Below, in pieces: positions 39,801 through 47,459 of a stretch of DNA of 64,000 bases. The notes below the pieces were generated by a model, which saw only the letters and a program-made list of their open reading frames with translations, did no database searches and was not told the origin of the DNA. Both the position numbers and the translations under genes were made by a program. The stretch lies in the NCBI GenBank assembly GCA_937926105.1, contig CALANS010000028.1, forward strand, positions 124,001-188,000. Reading direction: 5' to 3'. The first letter of the stretch is position 1. Each line of letters opens with the position of its first letter. Origin of the DNA: an uncultured Actinomycetes bacterium (lineage in GTDB: Bacteria > Actinomycetota > Actinomycetes > Mycobacteriales > Nakamurellaceae).

Positions 39801-40299
39801 CGTCGTCGACAGCGGCCAGACGTGGGTGAAATTCGCCTGGGAGCCGCCCGAGACGAGCGGGCAGACCTCGTACAGGTACCGCGCCAACGGCGGCAGCCCG
39901 CAGGAGAATGCATACGCGACGGTTTCTACTTCGTGCGGCACCGCCGTCTCTCTCTCGGTGGTGGCGATCGATGCCGACGGCAATGTCAGCGAAGCGGCCT
40001 CGACCAGCGGGTCGACCAAAGCGTGCCCGCCGACGTACCCGACGGGGACCGTGACAGGGGCCGGGGCGCCCGTTTTCGCCTCGCTGTACAACCTCACCCC
40101 GGATGGCAACCTCGGTCCCTACGGCCAAGCCCAGATCGAGTGCTGGAATCCGGCCTCGCTGATCGACTCTGATGGAGGCGACGGCTGGTTCAAACTCGCA
40201 AGCGGACAGTATTCCGGGCAATGGGTTGTCGCCAACAACTTCCCCCAATGGCGTTCGCTCAAGAGTCAGGTACAGGCGAACCCATGCCCCAAGACCTGA
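33835..40299 (+). CDS. Giant surface protein with propeller-like, Ig-like and fibronectin III domains
   Basis: A 2154-residue protein. A basic N-terminus and one hydrophobic segment (about 13-33) form a signal anchor. Residues about 50-400 have repeats such as DVFAVDNAAHQLRRVDP and GVLAIGDTATGRVWTR, suggesting a beta-propeller. From about 418 to 1515 there are about ten Ig-like/cadherin-like repeats (APTASDDTFGVRAGRP, GPVASPATLVVRAGDAG and similar). From about 1515 to 2075 six fibronectin III domains follow (VQLSWDAPAANG, ITATWKAPADRG, VAVTWTAPAYSG, IALTWSAPDGNG and others). About 75 residues with two Cys end the protein. GTG 33835 has GGGAGG. It is probably exported and acts outside the cell; MoxR, DUF58 and transglutaminase-like genes follow. 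No sortase signal is seen. Confidence 0.88.
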   Translation: MSRSTAGPARTRRALVVIAVAACLAALVIVASQFPGYAGSSVTATVRTVWVTNPAQFLLGRINRQIDELDSSAALSSADFDVRQDGSDVFAVDNAAHQLRRVDPATVTLSEPLDLPDHAVVALGGGVLAIGDTATGRVWTRSADRLGTGDLVNTAPAATVAPGVVLAVGTDGSVAATAPGQRRLTLIPNGTPTTGDGDRAETVSLGRALSAASTDHPAPVALAMVGSTPVVLDRQAGVLLAPGPGQAGERVLSLPRGASDLALQQSGPAADAVLVATGSALLRVTLADGAVGSFDTGTSGAPAAPVWLDGCAHGAWSGRHPTYLAWCGSTPTIRPLPTRPGGTGGPTGHALVFRVNRAEIVLNDLATGDTYLLGEHLTVINNWSQVAPPREQDSDPSGSRGDENDSDQVTLSRANCTGAVTAPTASDDTFGVRAGRPAIVPVMANDATTDCAAVIIDSVSALPADAGSVAIVDGGRALQVTAAEGATGRLPPLTYRLSDAAGHTSSATVALRVVPAGEHPPPERLRGSATMVGVGGRITADVLADWYSPAGDPLWLTAVSTQGQALSATFRPGGAITVRDSGTSGPGKRTVTFALTDGVTVKHGTLTVQVVPPEDAVPLASPVFAQTTAGTPVTVRPLDSVLVPGTGAPRLSAVTPDPVDGDPPAGLTVSDIPDSGVVTITAAAPGDFRLHYQVTAGTLAATGVLRIRVTNPAAARTDPVAVTDVGYLAPDGQIRLDLTGNDVSVGRPLAIQQIHLPPGSPLVVTVSAMQVAQVAARRPLPDAGSWFSYTVSDGTAAATGWVHIVPVAQTAGQGPVASPATLVVRAGDAGTLPLAAVAQDPDGNAMTVQDFQPLPPGQGLLFGAGDAIRYLAPITPVGPISTVYSVTDTAGRSASAPLTIVVKPRGDNSPPGTPPVATLRVFAGGTGSVSLPLAGIDPDGDWVTATRLVEAGTLGAATIREPTVIRYAAGSRPGTDVLTYRATDPSGASVIGRVDVVVVPLPDVVQPPVAPDLKVAVAPGGTIGVDVLATVTDPAGLAVRFADAPAESSGADGTAGPEGSTADGRGAIRVPAGSSVTARIDHSMLVVTAGPKPVVVPVGYTVVNARGLSASGVVTVTVTPDAPPVPPTADDVFATSDMLSTNGTRVVVDVANHVANPGGTLGDLQVAVPDVGDTSAEPTGRLQVTVPLTSARQVVAYQVRNAAGLTAAAFIVVPTEKELAPRSSEPGLNPKGVSLTVTAGTEVSIDIRQQITGAPPGRSLTVPANGRVSAAVGDLSRTDATHLRWRVPDDASGQAVLLVDVTDGQSTARASIVATIRPAQPPAPTFASPEIEVAAGGSTPVDLAALTTPGKQGMTLTFAGPTGQGRGVTGTLAGGTLTVSAAPTATKGTTVNLGITVDDGIHPKVPGTVHVTVVASTAPLAWIPEISRGGQQGVPVQVDVLTGAQNPVADAGPLRVVGATVIRGAGQVRYQAGGTVSITPGTGQVGDLVVQVTVADATGDPDREVTGTVTVTVVGKPGRVTGVSVLTHGDRTVQLSWDAPAANGEKIDYYLVRATSGPFQQRCAASPCRLTGLTNNVAYRFTVTAHNAIGNAPVSAPSAAVTPDVAPDAPAAPDLAFGDGSITATWKAPADRGSPITGYRVSITPAPTSGAATVTVRQGTSVTFRRLTNGTSYQVTVVARNSSGDDSDPSPPATMIPAAPPDTPRPPGLTYLPDKGQVQVSWKSVAGNGDDALTYRMQWTGDDGTSGWSEVSAGDDLVGTIGQAVLGVTYRATVAASNKAGRSGTSRAGTVRAFTAVGAPGAVTATATGADHTVAVTWTAPAYSGWDIGSYAYQIDGAGEWVPLPARTSATITDDALTNGKQHTVAIHACTVQAADACGTGASSGAVTPFGKPVAVTDLAAAPGDGSIALTWSAPDGNGMAIAGYEYSLDGGTTWTDTGKGTETGVTVPKLDGVRYRVQVRAFHDVDGDGKFADASNTVVLIGPPRHLDVVDSGQTWVKFAWEPPETSGQTSYRYRANGGSPQENAYATVSTSCGTAVSLSVVAIDADGNVSEAASTSGSTKACPPTYPTGTVTGAGAPVFASLYNLTPDGNLGPYGQAQIECWNPASLIDSDGGDGWFKLASGQYSGQWVVANNFPQWRSLKSQVQANPCPKT

Positions 40300-40372
40300 C
40301 ACTGGGGTGCGCAGTGCGAAGCCGGCACGACGGCGAACGCACGGCGCAGCGATCGACGAGGAGTCACCGCCC

Positions 40373-41338
40373 ATGACCATGTCCCCGGAGCACGCGACCT
40401 GGTTCGCGCAGACCTTCTCCCAGCTGGTGGGCAACATCGGCCAGGTGGTGGTCGGCAAGTCGCGGCCGGTCGGGCTGGCCATCACCTGCCTGCTCAGTGA
40501 GGGGCACCTGCTGCTGGAGGACTTCCCCGGTACCGGCAAGACCTCCCTGGCCCGGGCGTTGGCCGCCACCGTGCAGGGGTCGCATTCCCGGATCCAGTTC
40601 ACCCCGGACCTGCTGCCCAGCGACGTCACCGGCGTGACCATCTACGACCAGTCGTCGGGCAAGTTCGAGTTCCACCGGGGCCCGATCTTCGCCGACATCG
40701 TGCTCGCCGACGAGATCAACCGGGCCTCGCCCAAGACGCAGTCCGCGTTGCTGGAGGTGATGGAGGAGTCCAAGGTCACCGTGGACGGCGTTTCCTACGA
40801 GGTGGGCAACCCCTTCATGGTGATTGCCACCCAGAACCCCATCGAGCAGGCCGGCACGTACCGCTTGCCGGAGGCGCAGTTGGACCGGTTCTTGATGAAG
40901 ACCTCGCTGGGCTACCCCGATCACGCCGCGACGGTCGAGATCCTCGGCGGCCGCACGACCCGGTCCCAGGTCCCCACGGTGTCGCCGATGATCACCACGG
41001 CGGCGGTGGTCGACATGGCCGAACTCGCCGCGACGGTGCACACCGACCCCGCCGTGCTGGACTACGTGGCGCGCATCGCCGAGGCCACCCGCACCGCCCC
41101 GGAGACGGTGATGGGGGTGTCGGTGCGCGGCGCGCTTGCCCTGGTGCGGGCCGCTCGCACCTGGGCCGCGGCGCACGGCCGGCACTACGTGATCCCCGAC
41201 GACGTCAAGGATCTCGTCGATCCGGTGCTCGCACACCGGTTGGTGCTGGACGCCGAGGCCGAGTTCGCCGGGACCACCGCCGCCGGCCTGCTGGCGCGGA
41301 TCCTGGACCAGATCGCTCCGCCGGAGCGCCGTCGGTGA
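40373..41338 (+). CDS. MoxR-family AAA+ ATPase
   Basis: A 321-residue AAA+ ATPase of the MoxR type: Walker A LLLEDFPGTGKTSLARA, IQFTPDLLPSDVTGV, Walker B and following DIVLADEINRASPKTQSALLEVMEE, sensor 1 FMVIATQNPIEQAGTYRLPEAQLDRF, and a C-terminal lid with VSVRGALALVRAAR. MoxR proteins act as chaperone-like motors, usually with the DUF58 and transglutaminase-type genes beside them, as here. ATG 40373 follows GAGGAG by eight bases; ATG 40379 is an alternative. Its stop overlaps the GTG of the DUF58 gene, showing coupling. Confidence 0.95.
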   Translation: MTMSPEHATWFAQTFSQLVGNIGQVVVGKSRPVGLAITCLLSEGHLLLEDFPGTGKTSLARALAATVQGSHSRIQFTPDLLPSDVTGVTIYDQSSGKFEFHRGPIFADIVLADEINRASPKTQSALLEVMEESKVTVDGVSYEVGNPFMVIATQNPIEQAGTYRLPEAQLDRFLMKTSLGYPDHAATVEILGGRTTRSQVPTVSPMITTAAVVDMAELAATVHTDPAVLDYVARIAEATRTAPETVMGVSVRGALALVRAARTWAAAHGRHYVIPDDVKDLVDPVLAHRLVLDAEAEFAGTTAAGLLARILDQIAPPERRR

Positions 41339-42675
41339 CGAGCCCGCCTGCCACCCGGGCGCGCACCGGGCCACCCGGGCCCGGCTCGGGGCCGCCGGCC
41401 CTCGGCCCGCCGACCTCCCGTCCCGAACCGGCCGCGCCCCCGGACTCGCCGGGCACCGACCGTACCGTCACCGTCCTGGCCCGGCTGTACACCCTGGCGG
41501 CACCCGCGTGGCCGGTCCTGCGGCGCGCGGCGGCGCCCATCACGCCGCTCGGGGCGGGCGCCCTGGCCGTCGGAACCGTCAGCGCCGCAGCCGCTCTCGT
41601 CACCGGCTGGGCGGAATTCCTGGTGCTGGCGCTCACCCTGGGGGTGGCATTGGCGGGTGCCGCGCTGTTTCTGATCGGACGCAGCTCCTATCGCGTCGGC
41701 ATCGACATGCACGCCCAGCGGGTGGTGGCGGGAGAGCCGGCCAGCTGCGTGCTGACCTGCACCAACACCGGCGGCCGGCGGCTGCTGCCGGCCCGCATCG
41801 AGGTTCCGGTCGGCGGGTCGCTCGCCTCGTTCCGCATCCCCGCGCTGGCGCCGCACGCGGAGGTGGAGGAGCTGTTCGTCATTCCCACCGAGCGGCGCAG
41901 TGTGGTGACCGTCGGGCCGGCCGTGTCGGTGCGCGGTGACGCGCTCGGACTGCTGCGTCGCCAGGTGCGCTGGACCGCCGCGCAGGCCTTGTTCGTCCAT
42001 CCGCGGACCGTGCCGTTGGCCGGCGCCAGCACGGGCATGCTTCGCGACCTGGAGGGGCAGCCGACCAGGGACCTGTCCAGTAACGACGTGTCGTTCCACG
42101 CGCTGCGTCCGTACACGCCGGGCGACGATCGGCGCTACGTGCACTGGCGGACCTCGGCTCGCACCGGAGCGCTGATGGTGCGCCAGTTCGAGGAGACCCG
42201 TCGTACCCATGTCGCCCTGGCGCTGTCGCTCGATCCCGCTGACTACGTCAGCACGGACGAGTTCGAGATGGCCGTGTCGGTGGCGGCATCCGTGGGTGTG
42301 CAGGCGATCCGCGAGGAGCGACCGGTGACCGTGTGCGTCGGTCAGCACGTGTTGCCGGCCCCCTCCGGGCAGCGACTGCTGGACGGTTTTGCGGGGGTGC
42401 GCAGCGTCGAGGGCGGTGGGCTGTTGCGGGCCGGCCTCGTCGCCGCCACCGCTGTTCCCAACGCGTCGGTGGCGGTGTTGGTGTGCGGTTCGCAGCCGGA
42501 GGCTGCCGTCATCCGCCGCGCGGGGTCGTTGTTCGCGGCGGGCATCCGGGTGGTGGCGGTGCGCGCGGCCGGTGGCAGGGCGGTGGCATTGTCCGCCGTG
42601 GGCGGCATCGACGTGGGCACCGTCGGCGCGCTGGCCGACCTGCCAGCGGTGATGCGCCGGATGCGGGCGACATGA
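41335..42675 (+). CDS. DUF58 domain membrane protein
   Basis: A 446-residue protein: Pro-rich cytoplasmic start (1-45), two adjacent transmembrane helices (about 75-120, with [36 protein letters not shown] as two segments), then a domain with DFARLRPYTPGD-like sequence, here SFHALRPYTPGDDRRYVHWRTSARTGALMVRQFEE, the DUF58 hallmark, and a von Willebrand A-like C-terminal part (HVALALSLDPADY). DUF58 proteins act with MoxR ATPases. The start overlaps the MoxR stop, and its stop overlaps the transglutaminase-like start (ATGA). Confidence 0.93.
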   Translation: MTSPPATRARTGPPGPGSGPPALGPPTSRPEPAAPPDSPGTDRTVTVLARLYTLAAPAWPVLRRAAAPITPLGAGALAVGTVSAAAALVTGWAEFLVLALTLGVALAGAALFLIGRSSYRVGIDMHAQRVVAGEPASCVLTCTNTGGRRLLPARIEVPVGGSLASFRIPALAPHAEVEELFVIPTERRSVVTVGPAVSVRGDALGLLRRQVRWTAAQALFVHPRTVPLAGASTGMLRDLEGQPTRDLSSNDVSFHALRPYTPGDDRRYVHWRTSARTGALMVRQFEETRRTHVALALSLDPADYVSTDEFEMAVSVAASVGVQAIREERPVTVCVGQHVLPAPSGQRLLDGFAGVRSVEGGGLLRAGLVAATAVPNASVAVLVCGSQPEAAVIRRAGSLFAAGIRVVAVRAAGGRAVALSAVGGIDVGTVGALADLPAVMRRMRAT

Positions 42676-44936
42676 GAGCCGCGGCGGCCGGCGGCCCGCG
42701 CTGCGTCGACGCGGCCGTGGTGGGGGTGCTGACCGTGCTGGCCGGCGCGGCGTTCGGGCCCGCCTACGGCGGGGTCCGGTTCCTGGCGGTGCTGGCGGCC
42801 GGCGCGATGGTCGGGGTGCTGGCGGCGCTGCTGCCCGCCGTGGCCCGGTGGCCGGGCTGGTGGACGCTGCCGCTGGCGGTGCTGGGCTATGTCGCGGTCT
42901 CCGGGATCGCGGTGCCCACCCGGGCGGCCGCCGGCGTGCTGCCCACCGGCGAGACGGTGCGGATCGCGGCGCCCGGCGCGGTGTCGGCGTGGAAGCAGTC
43001 GCTGACCGTGGCAGTGCCTGTCGGGTCGTCGGGCGCGCTACTGGTTCCGGCGCTGCTGGCGGCCACGGTGCTGAGCACCATCGGCGTGCTGCTGGCGGTC
43101 CGGCTCACGGCGTCCCCGGTCGCGCTGCTGGCACCGGCGACGATGGCGGTGCTGGCGGCGCTGATGGGCACCACGGTGGCCTGGCGTCCCGAGGTGGTGG
43201 GCAGCGTGGCGGCCGCCGCCGGCCTCGTCTGGGCGGGGTGGCGGCGCCGCCGCGCCGGACTGGTCGGGCTGGAGTGGCGCCGCCCGGTGGGGGTGCTGCT
43301 GGTGCTGGTGCCGGCGGTGGCGGTGGGCCTGCTGGTCGGCCCGCGCCTGCTGCCCGCCGCCGACCGGGTCGCGCTGCGGGCGATGGTGCAGCCGCCGTTC
43401 GATCCGCAGGCCTACCCGAGCCCGCTGGCCGGGTTCCGGCACTATGCCAAGACCGACCGGTCCACCGCGTTGTTCGAGGTCACCGGGCTGCCCGCCGGGG
43501 CGCGCATCCGATTGGCGGCCCTGGATTCCTACGACGGTGTGGTGCTGGGAACGTCGGCCGGCACCGGGACCTTCGCCCGGGTGGGCGACCGGATCTCCGG
43601 CGCCCCCGCCGGCACCAGGGCCACGGTGACGGTGACGATGCGGGGCTATGCGGACGTCTGGCTGCCCGACGCGGGGTACCTGTCCGGGATCGTGTTCGGC
43701 GGTCCCCGGGCCGGTGCGCTCACCGACCACTTCCGGTACGACCTGGCCACCGGCACCGGGGTGGTCACCAGCGGTCTGCGGTCCGGGGATGTGGTCACCG
43801 AGCAGGTCAGCGTGCCGGTGCCGCCCGACGCGGCTCGGATGGCCGGCGTGGCGGTGGCGCAGGTCGATCAGCCGGACCTGCAGGCGGTGCCCGATGCGGT
43901 CGCCACCAAGGCGGAGCAGCTGACCTCTTCGCTGCACGACGCGAGCCCGTACGCGGTGGCGACGGCGCTGGCGACCGGATTGCGCGACGCCGGCTACTTC
44001 TCGCACGGCGACAACGGGGCGGTGTCCTCACCGGCCGGGCACGGCGCGGACCGGATGATCCGGCTGCTGACCGCGCCGACCATGGTGGGCGATCAGGAGC
44101 AGTACGCGGTGGCGATGGCACTGATGGCGCGCTCGCTGGGGCTGCCGGCGAGGGTGGTGATGGGGTTTGCACCGCACGGGTCCGGGACGGTGACGGTGAC
44201 CGGGGCGGACGTCACCGCCTGGGTGGAGATCCCGTTCGCCGGGGTGGGCTGGGTCGCGTTCGATCCCACGCCGGACCAATCGAAGGTGCCGCAGCAGCAG
44301 CGGCCCGATCAGCAGCAGGACGCCCAGCAACGGCAGGTGCAGCCGCCGCCCCCGCCGGAGCCTCCGGAGCGGGCGCAGACCAAGTCGGTGAAGGACGCCG
44401 GCGGCGATCCGGACTCCGGCGCCGACGACCGACAGGATCAGGATCAGCAGGTGGTGGCGGGCTTTCCGGTGGTGACGGTGCTGGCCGTCGGGATCCCGGT
44501 GCTGGTGATCGTGGCGCCGGTGTTGCTGGTTCTGTGGGTCAAGCGCCGCCGGGCCGGGCGCAGGCGGACCCGGGGCACTCCGGTGGCACGGATCGCCGGA
44601 GGTTGGTCGGAGGTCATCGACCGGTCAATCGACCTGGGGCACCCGCCGCGGGTCGGCGCCACCCGCGCCGAGGCGGGCGCGGCGCTCGACGAGACCTATG
44701 GGAGTGCGCTGGCGGTGCTGGCCCGGGAGGCGGACGGCGCGGTGTTCGCGCCGGAGCCGGTCGAACCTGCTCGGGCGGAGGCGTTCTGGGCGGACGTCCG
44801 GCGTGAACTGCGTGCCCTGGACGCGGGGCAGCCGTGGGGACGCAGGTGGCGGGCGCGCCTGTCGCCGCGGTCGCTGCGACGGCGTTCGACGGATGCCGCG
44901 GCCGGTGCCGACGGGGTGCACAGGGTGCGGCGATGA
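42672..44936 (+). CDS. Transglutaminase-like membrane protein lacking catalytic Cys and His
   Basis: A 754-residue TgpA-like protein: several N-terminal transmembrane helices (about 12-235), an extracytoplasmic region with a transglutaminase-like core (about 400-540), a Gln/Pro-rich linker (about 540-595), one more helix (about 597-620) and a cytoplasmic tail. The core normally has a catalytic Cys in a GDCEQ/H-type motif and a His in HAWVE. Here these are GDQEQYA (Gln475) and TAWVE (Thr515); only the Asp of FDPTP (Asp531) remains. The fold is kept but transglutaminase or protease chemistry is unlikely. It may be a binding or scaffold protein. It is coupled to DUF58 upstream and to the RDD-FHA gene downstream (ATGA overlaps). 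Confidence 0.9.
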   Translation: MRAAAAGGPRCVDAAVVGVLTVLAGAAFGPAYGGVRFLAVLAAGAMVGVLAALLPAVARWPGWWTLPLAVLGYVAVSGIAVPTRAAAGVLPTGETVRIAAPGAVSAWKQSLTVAVPVGSSGALLVPALLAATVLSTIGVLLAVRLTASPVALLAPATMAVLAALMGTTVAWRPEVVGSVAAAAGLVWAGWRRRRAGLVGLEWRRPVGVLLVLVPAVAVGLLVGPRLLPAADRVALRAMVQPPFDPQAYPSPLAGFRHYAKTDRSTALFEVTGLPAGARIRLAALDSYDGVVLGTSAGTGTFARVGDRISGAPAGTRATVTVTMRGYADVWLPDAGYLSGIVFGGPRAGALTDHFRYDLATGTGVVTSGLRSGDVVTEQVSVPVPPDAARMAGVAVAQVDQPDLQAVPDAVATKAEQLTSSLHDASPYAVATALATGLRDAGYFSHGDNGAVSSPAGHGADRMIRLLTAPTMVGDQEQYAVAMALMARSLGLPARVVMGFAPHGSGTVTVTGADVTAWVEIPFAGVGWVAFDPTPDQSKVPQQQRPDQQQDAQQRQVQPPPPPEPPERAQTKSVKDAGGDPDSGADDRQDQDQQVVAGFPVVTVLAVGIPVLVIVAPVLLVLWVKRRRAGRRRTRGTPVARIAGGWSEVIDRSIDLGHPPRVGATRAEAGAALDETYGSALAVLAREADGAVFAPEPVEPARAEAFWADVRRELRALDAGQPWGRRWRARLSPRSLRRRSTDAAAGADGVHRVRR

Positions 44937-46033
44937 GGCCCGGGTTCGATCGACGGGTGACCGGGGATCCGGCGCCGGCGGGTGCCCGGGCGGCCGCCGC
45001 GGTGGTGGACATGCTGCCCGTGCTGGTGCTGTTGGCCGGCGCGTGGGTGATCGGCCTGGCGACACCCTGGCCGTGGTGGGTCGCGTGGGTGCCGGCGGCC
45101 GGTGCCGCGGCCTGGCTGGGGCTGTTGTGGTGGATGGCCGCCGCGGATGGGCGTACCCCCGGCAAGCGATGGCGGCATCTGGCCGAGGTCGCGGAGCGGA
45201 CCGGGACCGTGGCTGCTCCCGGCCGGGTGCTGGCGCGGCTCGCGCTGCGGGGGGCGCTGGTGCTGGTGACGATGGGCATCGCCGGGCTCTCGTTCCGGTG
45301 GGACCCGGCCGGTCGGGAGCGGACCTGGTGGGACCGCGTGGTGGGCACCGTGGTGGTTCCCGGTGGGCGCGCCACACCGTCCGACGACGCGGCCGATCGG
45401 TGGGCACCTCCCGAGCCGCCACCGACCGCGGCCGGTGGTGGCTGGGTGCCGGGGCCTGGCCGTGGCGTTGTTCCGGCGCAGCCGGTGCCCACGCCATCGG
45501 GGCGGGTGCCGGTGCCTACCCCGCCGCCGGGGCCGGTGTCCGTGCCACGGCCGCCCGGAAGCCGGCAGGGCCCGTTGCCGGTTCGGGATGACCCCTCGTC
45601 GGCGGCGGGCTTCCTGGCGCCACCGCTGATCGGCGGAGCACACCGTCCGGTGCCGCCGGCGTCGCCGGGCGGGTTGGCATCACCTGGTGCGTCGGCCCAG
45701 CCGGGCACGGGGGTGGCGCTGGTCTGGGATACCGGCCGTCGCATCCTGGTGACGGGTCGAGTGGTGATCGGCCGTGACCCGGTGCCCGGCGACGGCGAAC
45801 ACGTCGACCAGCTGCTGCCGGTCACCACCGACTCTGTCGGAGTGTCCAAGACTCACCTGCAGATCGACGTGGGTCCTACCGGCATCCTCGTCACCGATCG
45901 GCGCTCGACCAACGGGGTGCGCATCGCTCACGCGGACGGCAGCGCCGAGCGCTGTCCGCCGGGTGTGCCGGTGCCCGTGGTGGCGGGTGACGCGGTGCAT
46001 TTCGGTGGCCGCTTCGTCACCGTTGACGGCTGA
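44933..46033 (+). CDS. RDD-domain membrane protein with C-terminal FHA domain
   Basis: A 366-residue protein. The N-terminal RDD domain (about 8-140) has helices AAAVVDMLPVLVLLAGAWVIG and AWVPAAGAAAWLGLLWWMA followed by the family motif DGRTPGKRW, and a third segment ALVLVTMGIAGL. A Pro-rich linker (about 150-255) leads to an FHA domain (about 270-365) with RVVIGRDPVPGDG, VSKTHLQIDV and DRRSTNGV. The FHA part would bind phosphothreonine, placing this protein at the membrane end of the kinase pathway. Last gene of the cluster; a strong hairpin follows. Confidence 0.9.
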   Translation: MRPGFDRRVTGDPAPAGARAAAAVVDMLPVLVLLAGAWVIGLATPWPWWVAWVPAAGAAAWLGLLWWMAAADGRTPGKRWRHLAEVAERTGTVAAPGRVLARLALRGALVLVTMGIAGLSFRWDPAGRERTWWDRVVGTVVVPGGRATPSDDAADRWAPPEPPPTAAGGGWVPGPGRGVVPAQPVPTPSGRVPVPTPPPGPVSVPRPPGSRQGPLPVRDDPSSAAGFLAPPLIGGAHRPVPPASPGGLASPGASAQPGTGVALVWDTGRRILVTGRVVIGRDPVPGDGEHVDQLLPVTTDSVGVSKTHLQIDVGPTGILVTDRRSTNGVRIAHADGSAERCPPGVPVPVVAGDAVHFGGRFVTVDG

Positions 46034-46035
46034 GG

Positions 46036-46077
46036 ATCCGAAGCCCGCCTCCTGAGATCGGTTGGCGGGCTCCGGAT
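46036..46077. terminator. Hairpin between convergent genes
   Basis: ATCCG, an A/C mismatch, then AGCCCGCC pair with GGCGGGCT and CGGAT around a 14-base loop: 13 paired positions. It lies between the stop of the RDD-FHA gene and the stop of the AMIN-like gene on the other strand, so it probably ends transcription from both sides. Confidence 0.65.
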
Positions 46078-46083
46078 ATCGAT

Positions 46084-46677
46084 TTACCAATGATGGTAGA
46101 TGTCGATCACCAACCGGTGTCCCGCCCCCGGCCCGGGCAGCACGAACGCCCGCATCGGCAGCCGGGCGCGCACGCCGAGCCCGATGGTGGTCTGGCCCTC
46201 GAACGACCCTGCGAACGCCACCTGACGCAGGGCGGAATAGCCCGTGACGTCGGCCAACTCGTTGCGATTGACCATGCGGAGGGTCGGCGTTCCGGTGCGC
46301 ACGTCGTAGGCGGGTGCGTGCACGACGATGCGGATGTCGGCGGCGCCGCGCAGGGCGACCACGCTGCCGCTCCCTTCGCGACGCACGGTGTCCACGTAGC
46401 GGACATCGAAGCCGAGCTTTCCGGTCCCGGTCCCGGCCAGATCCAGTACCAGCCGATCGAAACAGGGGTGTTGTCCTGTACGCACGCCGACGATCGGTTG
46501 TGTTGTCGACCCGGTCGCCACCTTGGCCAGGGAGCCCCAGTAGACGGTGCTGCAGGAGGGGACCGTGGCTGCCGCGGTGGCGGGAACCGCCACGACGGCG
46601 AGAGTCGCGGTCACGGCGAGGGTCAGGGCGAGCGCCAGCCGTCGCGGTCCGCGCGGCTGTGAGGGAGTAACGCTCAT
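46084..46677 (-). CDS. Secreted AMIN-like domain protein
   Basis: A 197-residue exported protein. Signal peptide: RRLALALTLAVTATLAVVAVPATAAA with likely cleavage after an Ala-X-Ala near residue 32. The mature part has HPCFDRLVLDLAG, GFDVRYVDTVRREGSG, IRIVVHAPAYD and a final HRLVIDIYHHW, which fits the actinobacterial AMIN-like beta-barrel domain. AMIN domains bind cell-wall components in other systems; the role here is not known. ATG 46677 follows a strong AAAGGAGG by five bases, which decides the start over an in-frame ATG at 46704. Confidence 0.82.
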   Translation of the reverse strand: MSVTPSQPRGPRRLALALTLAVTATLAVVAVPATAAATVPSCSTVYWGSLAKVATGSTTQPIVGVRTGQHPCFDRLVLDLAGTGTGKLGFDVRYVDTVRREGSGSVVALRGAADIRIVVHAPAYDVRTGTPTLRMVNRNELADVTGYSALRQVAFAGSFEGQTTIGLGVRARLPMRAFVLPGPGAGHRLVIDIYHHW

Positions 46678-46737
46678 GGTGTCCTCCTTTCGGTGAAGGG
46701 ACACCGTTAGGACGTGCGATGTCGTGTGTGGTTCCCG

Positions 46738-47295
46738 TCACATCGCGCTGTGCCGGCTCCGCTCGTGGCGGCCCGTCCGACCGGCGGATCCGATTTGTCG
46801 GCGCATGGTGACCCGCGGCCAGGCGTCCAGGCCTCGGGCCGCCTCCGCCTGGCGCACGGCTCGCAGCTCCGGTGACAGCTCGTCCTGGTCCAGGACATCG
46901 AACCCGAGCCGCGCGTAGTAGGGGGCATTCCAGGGCACATCTCGATAGCTGGTCAGGGTGAGCCAGGTCAGGCCGCGACGGCGGGCCCAGTGCTCCGCCG
47001 CGTCGATCAGATCGCGTCCTATGCGACGGCGAGCGTGGTTCGGATGCACGGTGACCTGTTCGATGTGTGCCGCGCCGGGGAGCACATCGATCAGCAGATA
47101 GCCGACCACCCGCCCGCCGTCGTCCGCGACCAGCAGTCGGCCCGCGCGTTGATAGCGGGCGAGATCCTCTGTCGTAGGTGGATTGTCGTCGGCGACGGCG
47201 TCCATGCCAAGGGCGCGGAATAGGTCTCCGGTGGCCAGTTCCATCGCAGGCAGACCCGTAAGGTCGCACGCGCCGGCGAGTCGGATCTGGACCAT
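46738..47295 (-). CDS. GNAT-family N-acetyltransferase
   Basis: A 185-residue acetyltransferase. The core has GRVVGYLLIDVLPGAAHIEQVTVHPNHARRRIGRDLIDAAEHWARRRGLTWLTLTSYRDVPWNAPYYARLGF: the VHPNHARRRIGR acetyl-CoA loop and the NAPYYARLGF motif are typical. The substrate is unknown. Its start is divergent from the HelR-like gene, and its probable promoter (TTGCCG, 17 bases, TATATG on the minus strand) has its -35 box inside the rifamycin-associated element, so it may be co-regulated with helR. The ribosome binding site is not well placed (GGAGG about 16 bases away). Confidence 0.88.
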   Translation of the reverse strand: MVQIRLAGACDLTGLPAMELATGDLFRALGMDAVADDNPPTTEDLARYQRAGRLLVADDGGRVVGYLLIDVLPGAAHIEQVTVHPNHARRRIGRDLIDAAEHWARRRGLTWLTLTSYRDVPWNAPYYARLGFDVLDQDELSPELRAVRQAEAARGLDAWPRVTMRRQIGSAGRTGRHERSRHSAM

Positions 47296-47341
47296 GGCAA
47301 CCAGCTCTTGTTCCTCCCCACTTCAACATATAGCGCACCAG

Positions 47342-47361
47342 GGGGCTTGCGGCAAGGCCCC
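47342..47361 (+). promoter_or_regulatory. Rifamycin-associated element (RAE) between helR-like and GNAT genes
   Basis: GGGGCTTGCGGCAAGGCCCC is a near-perfect inverted repeat (GGGGC/GCCCC and TTGC/GCAA) and matches, from memory, the rifamycin-associated element found upstream of rifamycin-response genes of actinomycetes, including helR. To the right, TTGCGG at 47347-47352 and CAGAAT at 47372-47377 could be -35 and -10 for the HelR-like gene; to the left, TTGCCG/TATATG (47350-47355, 47327-47332) suit the GNAT gene. Confidence 0.75.
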
Positions 47362-47459
47362 GGTCAGGCGGCAGAATCGCTGTCCGCGGCCGGGCAGTCC
47401 CGGAACCGTTAGCGAGCCACGGCAGTGCGGACGTGCCGTCGTCGAGGGGAGTCCCGAAC

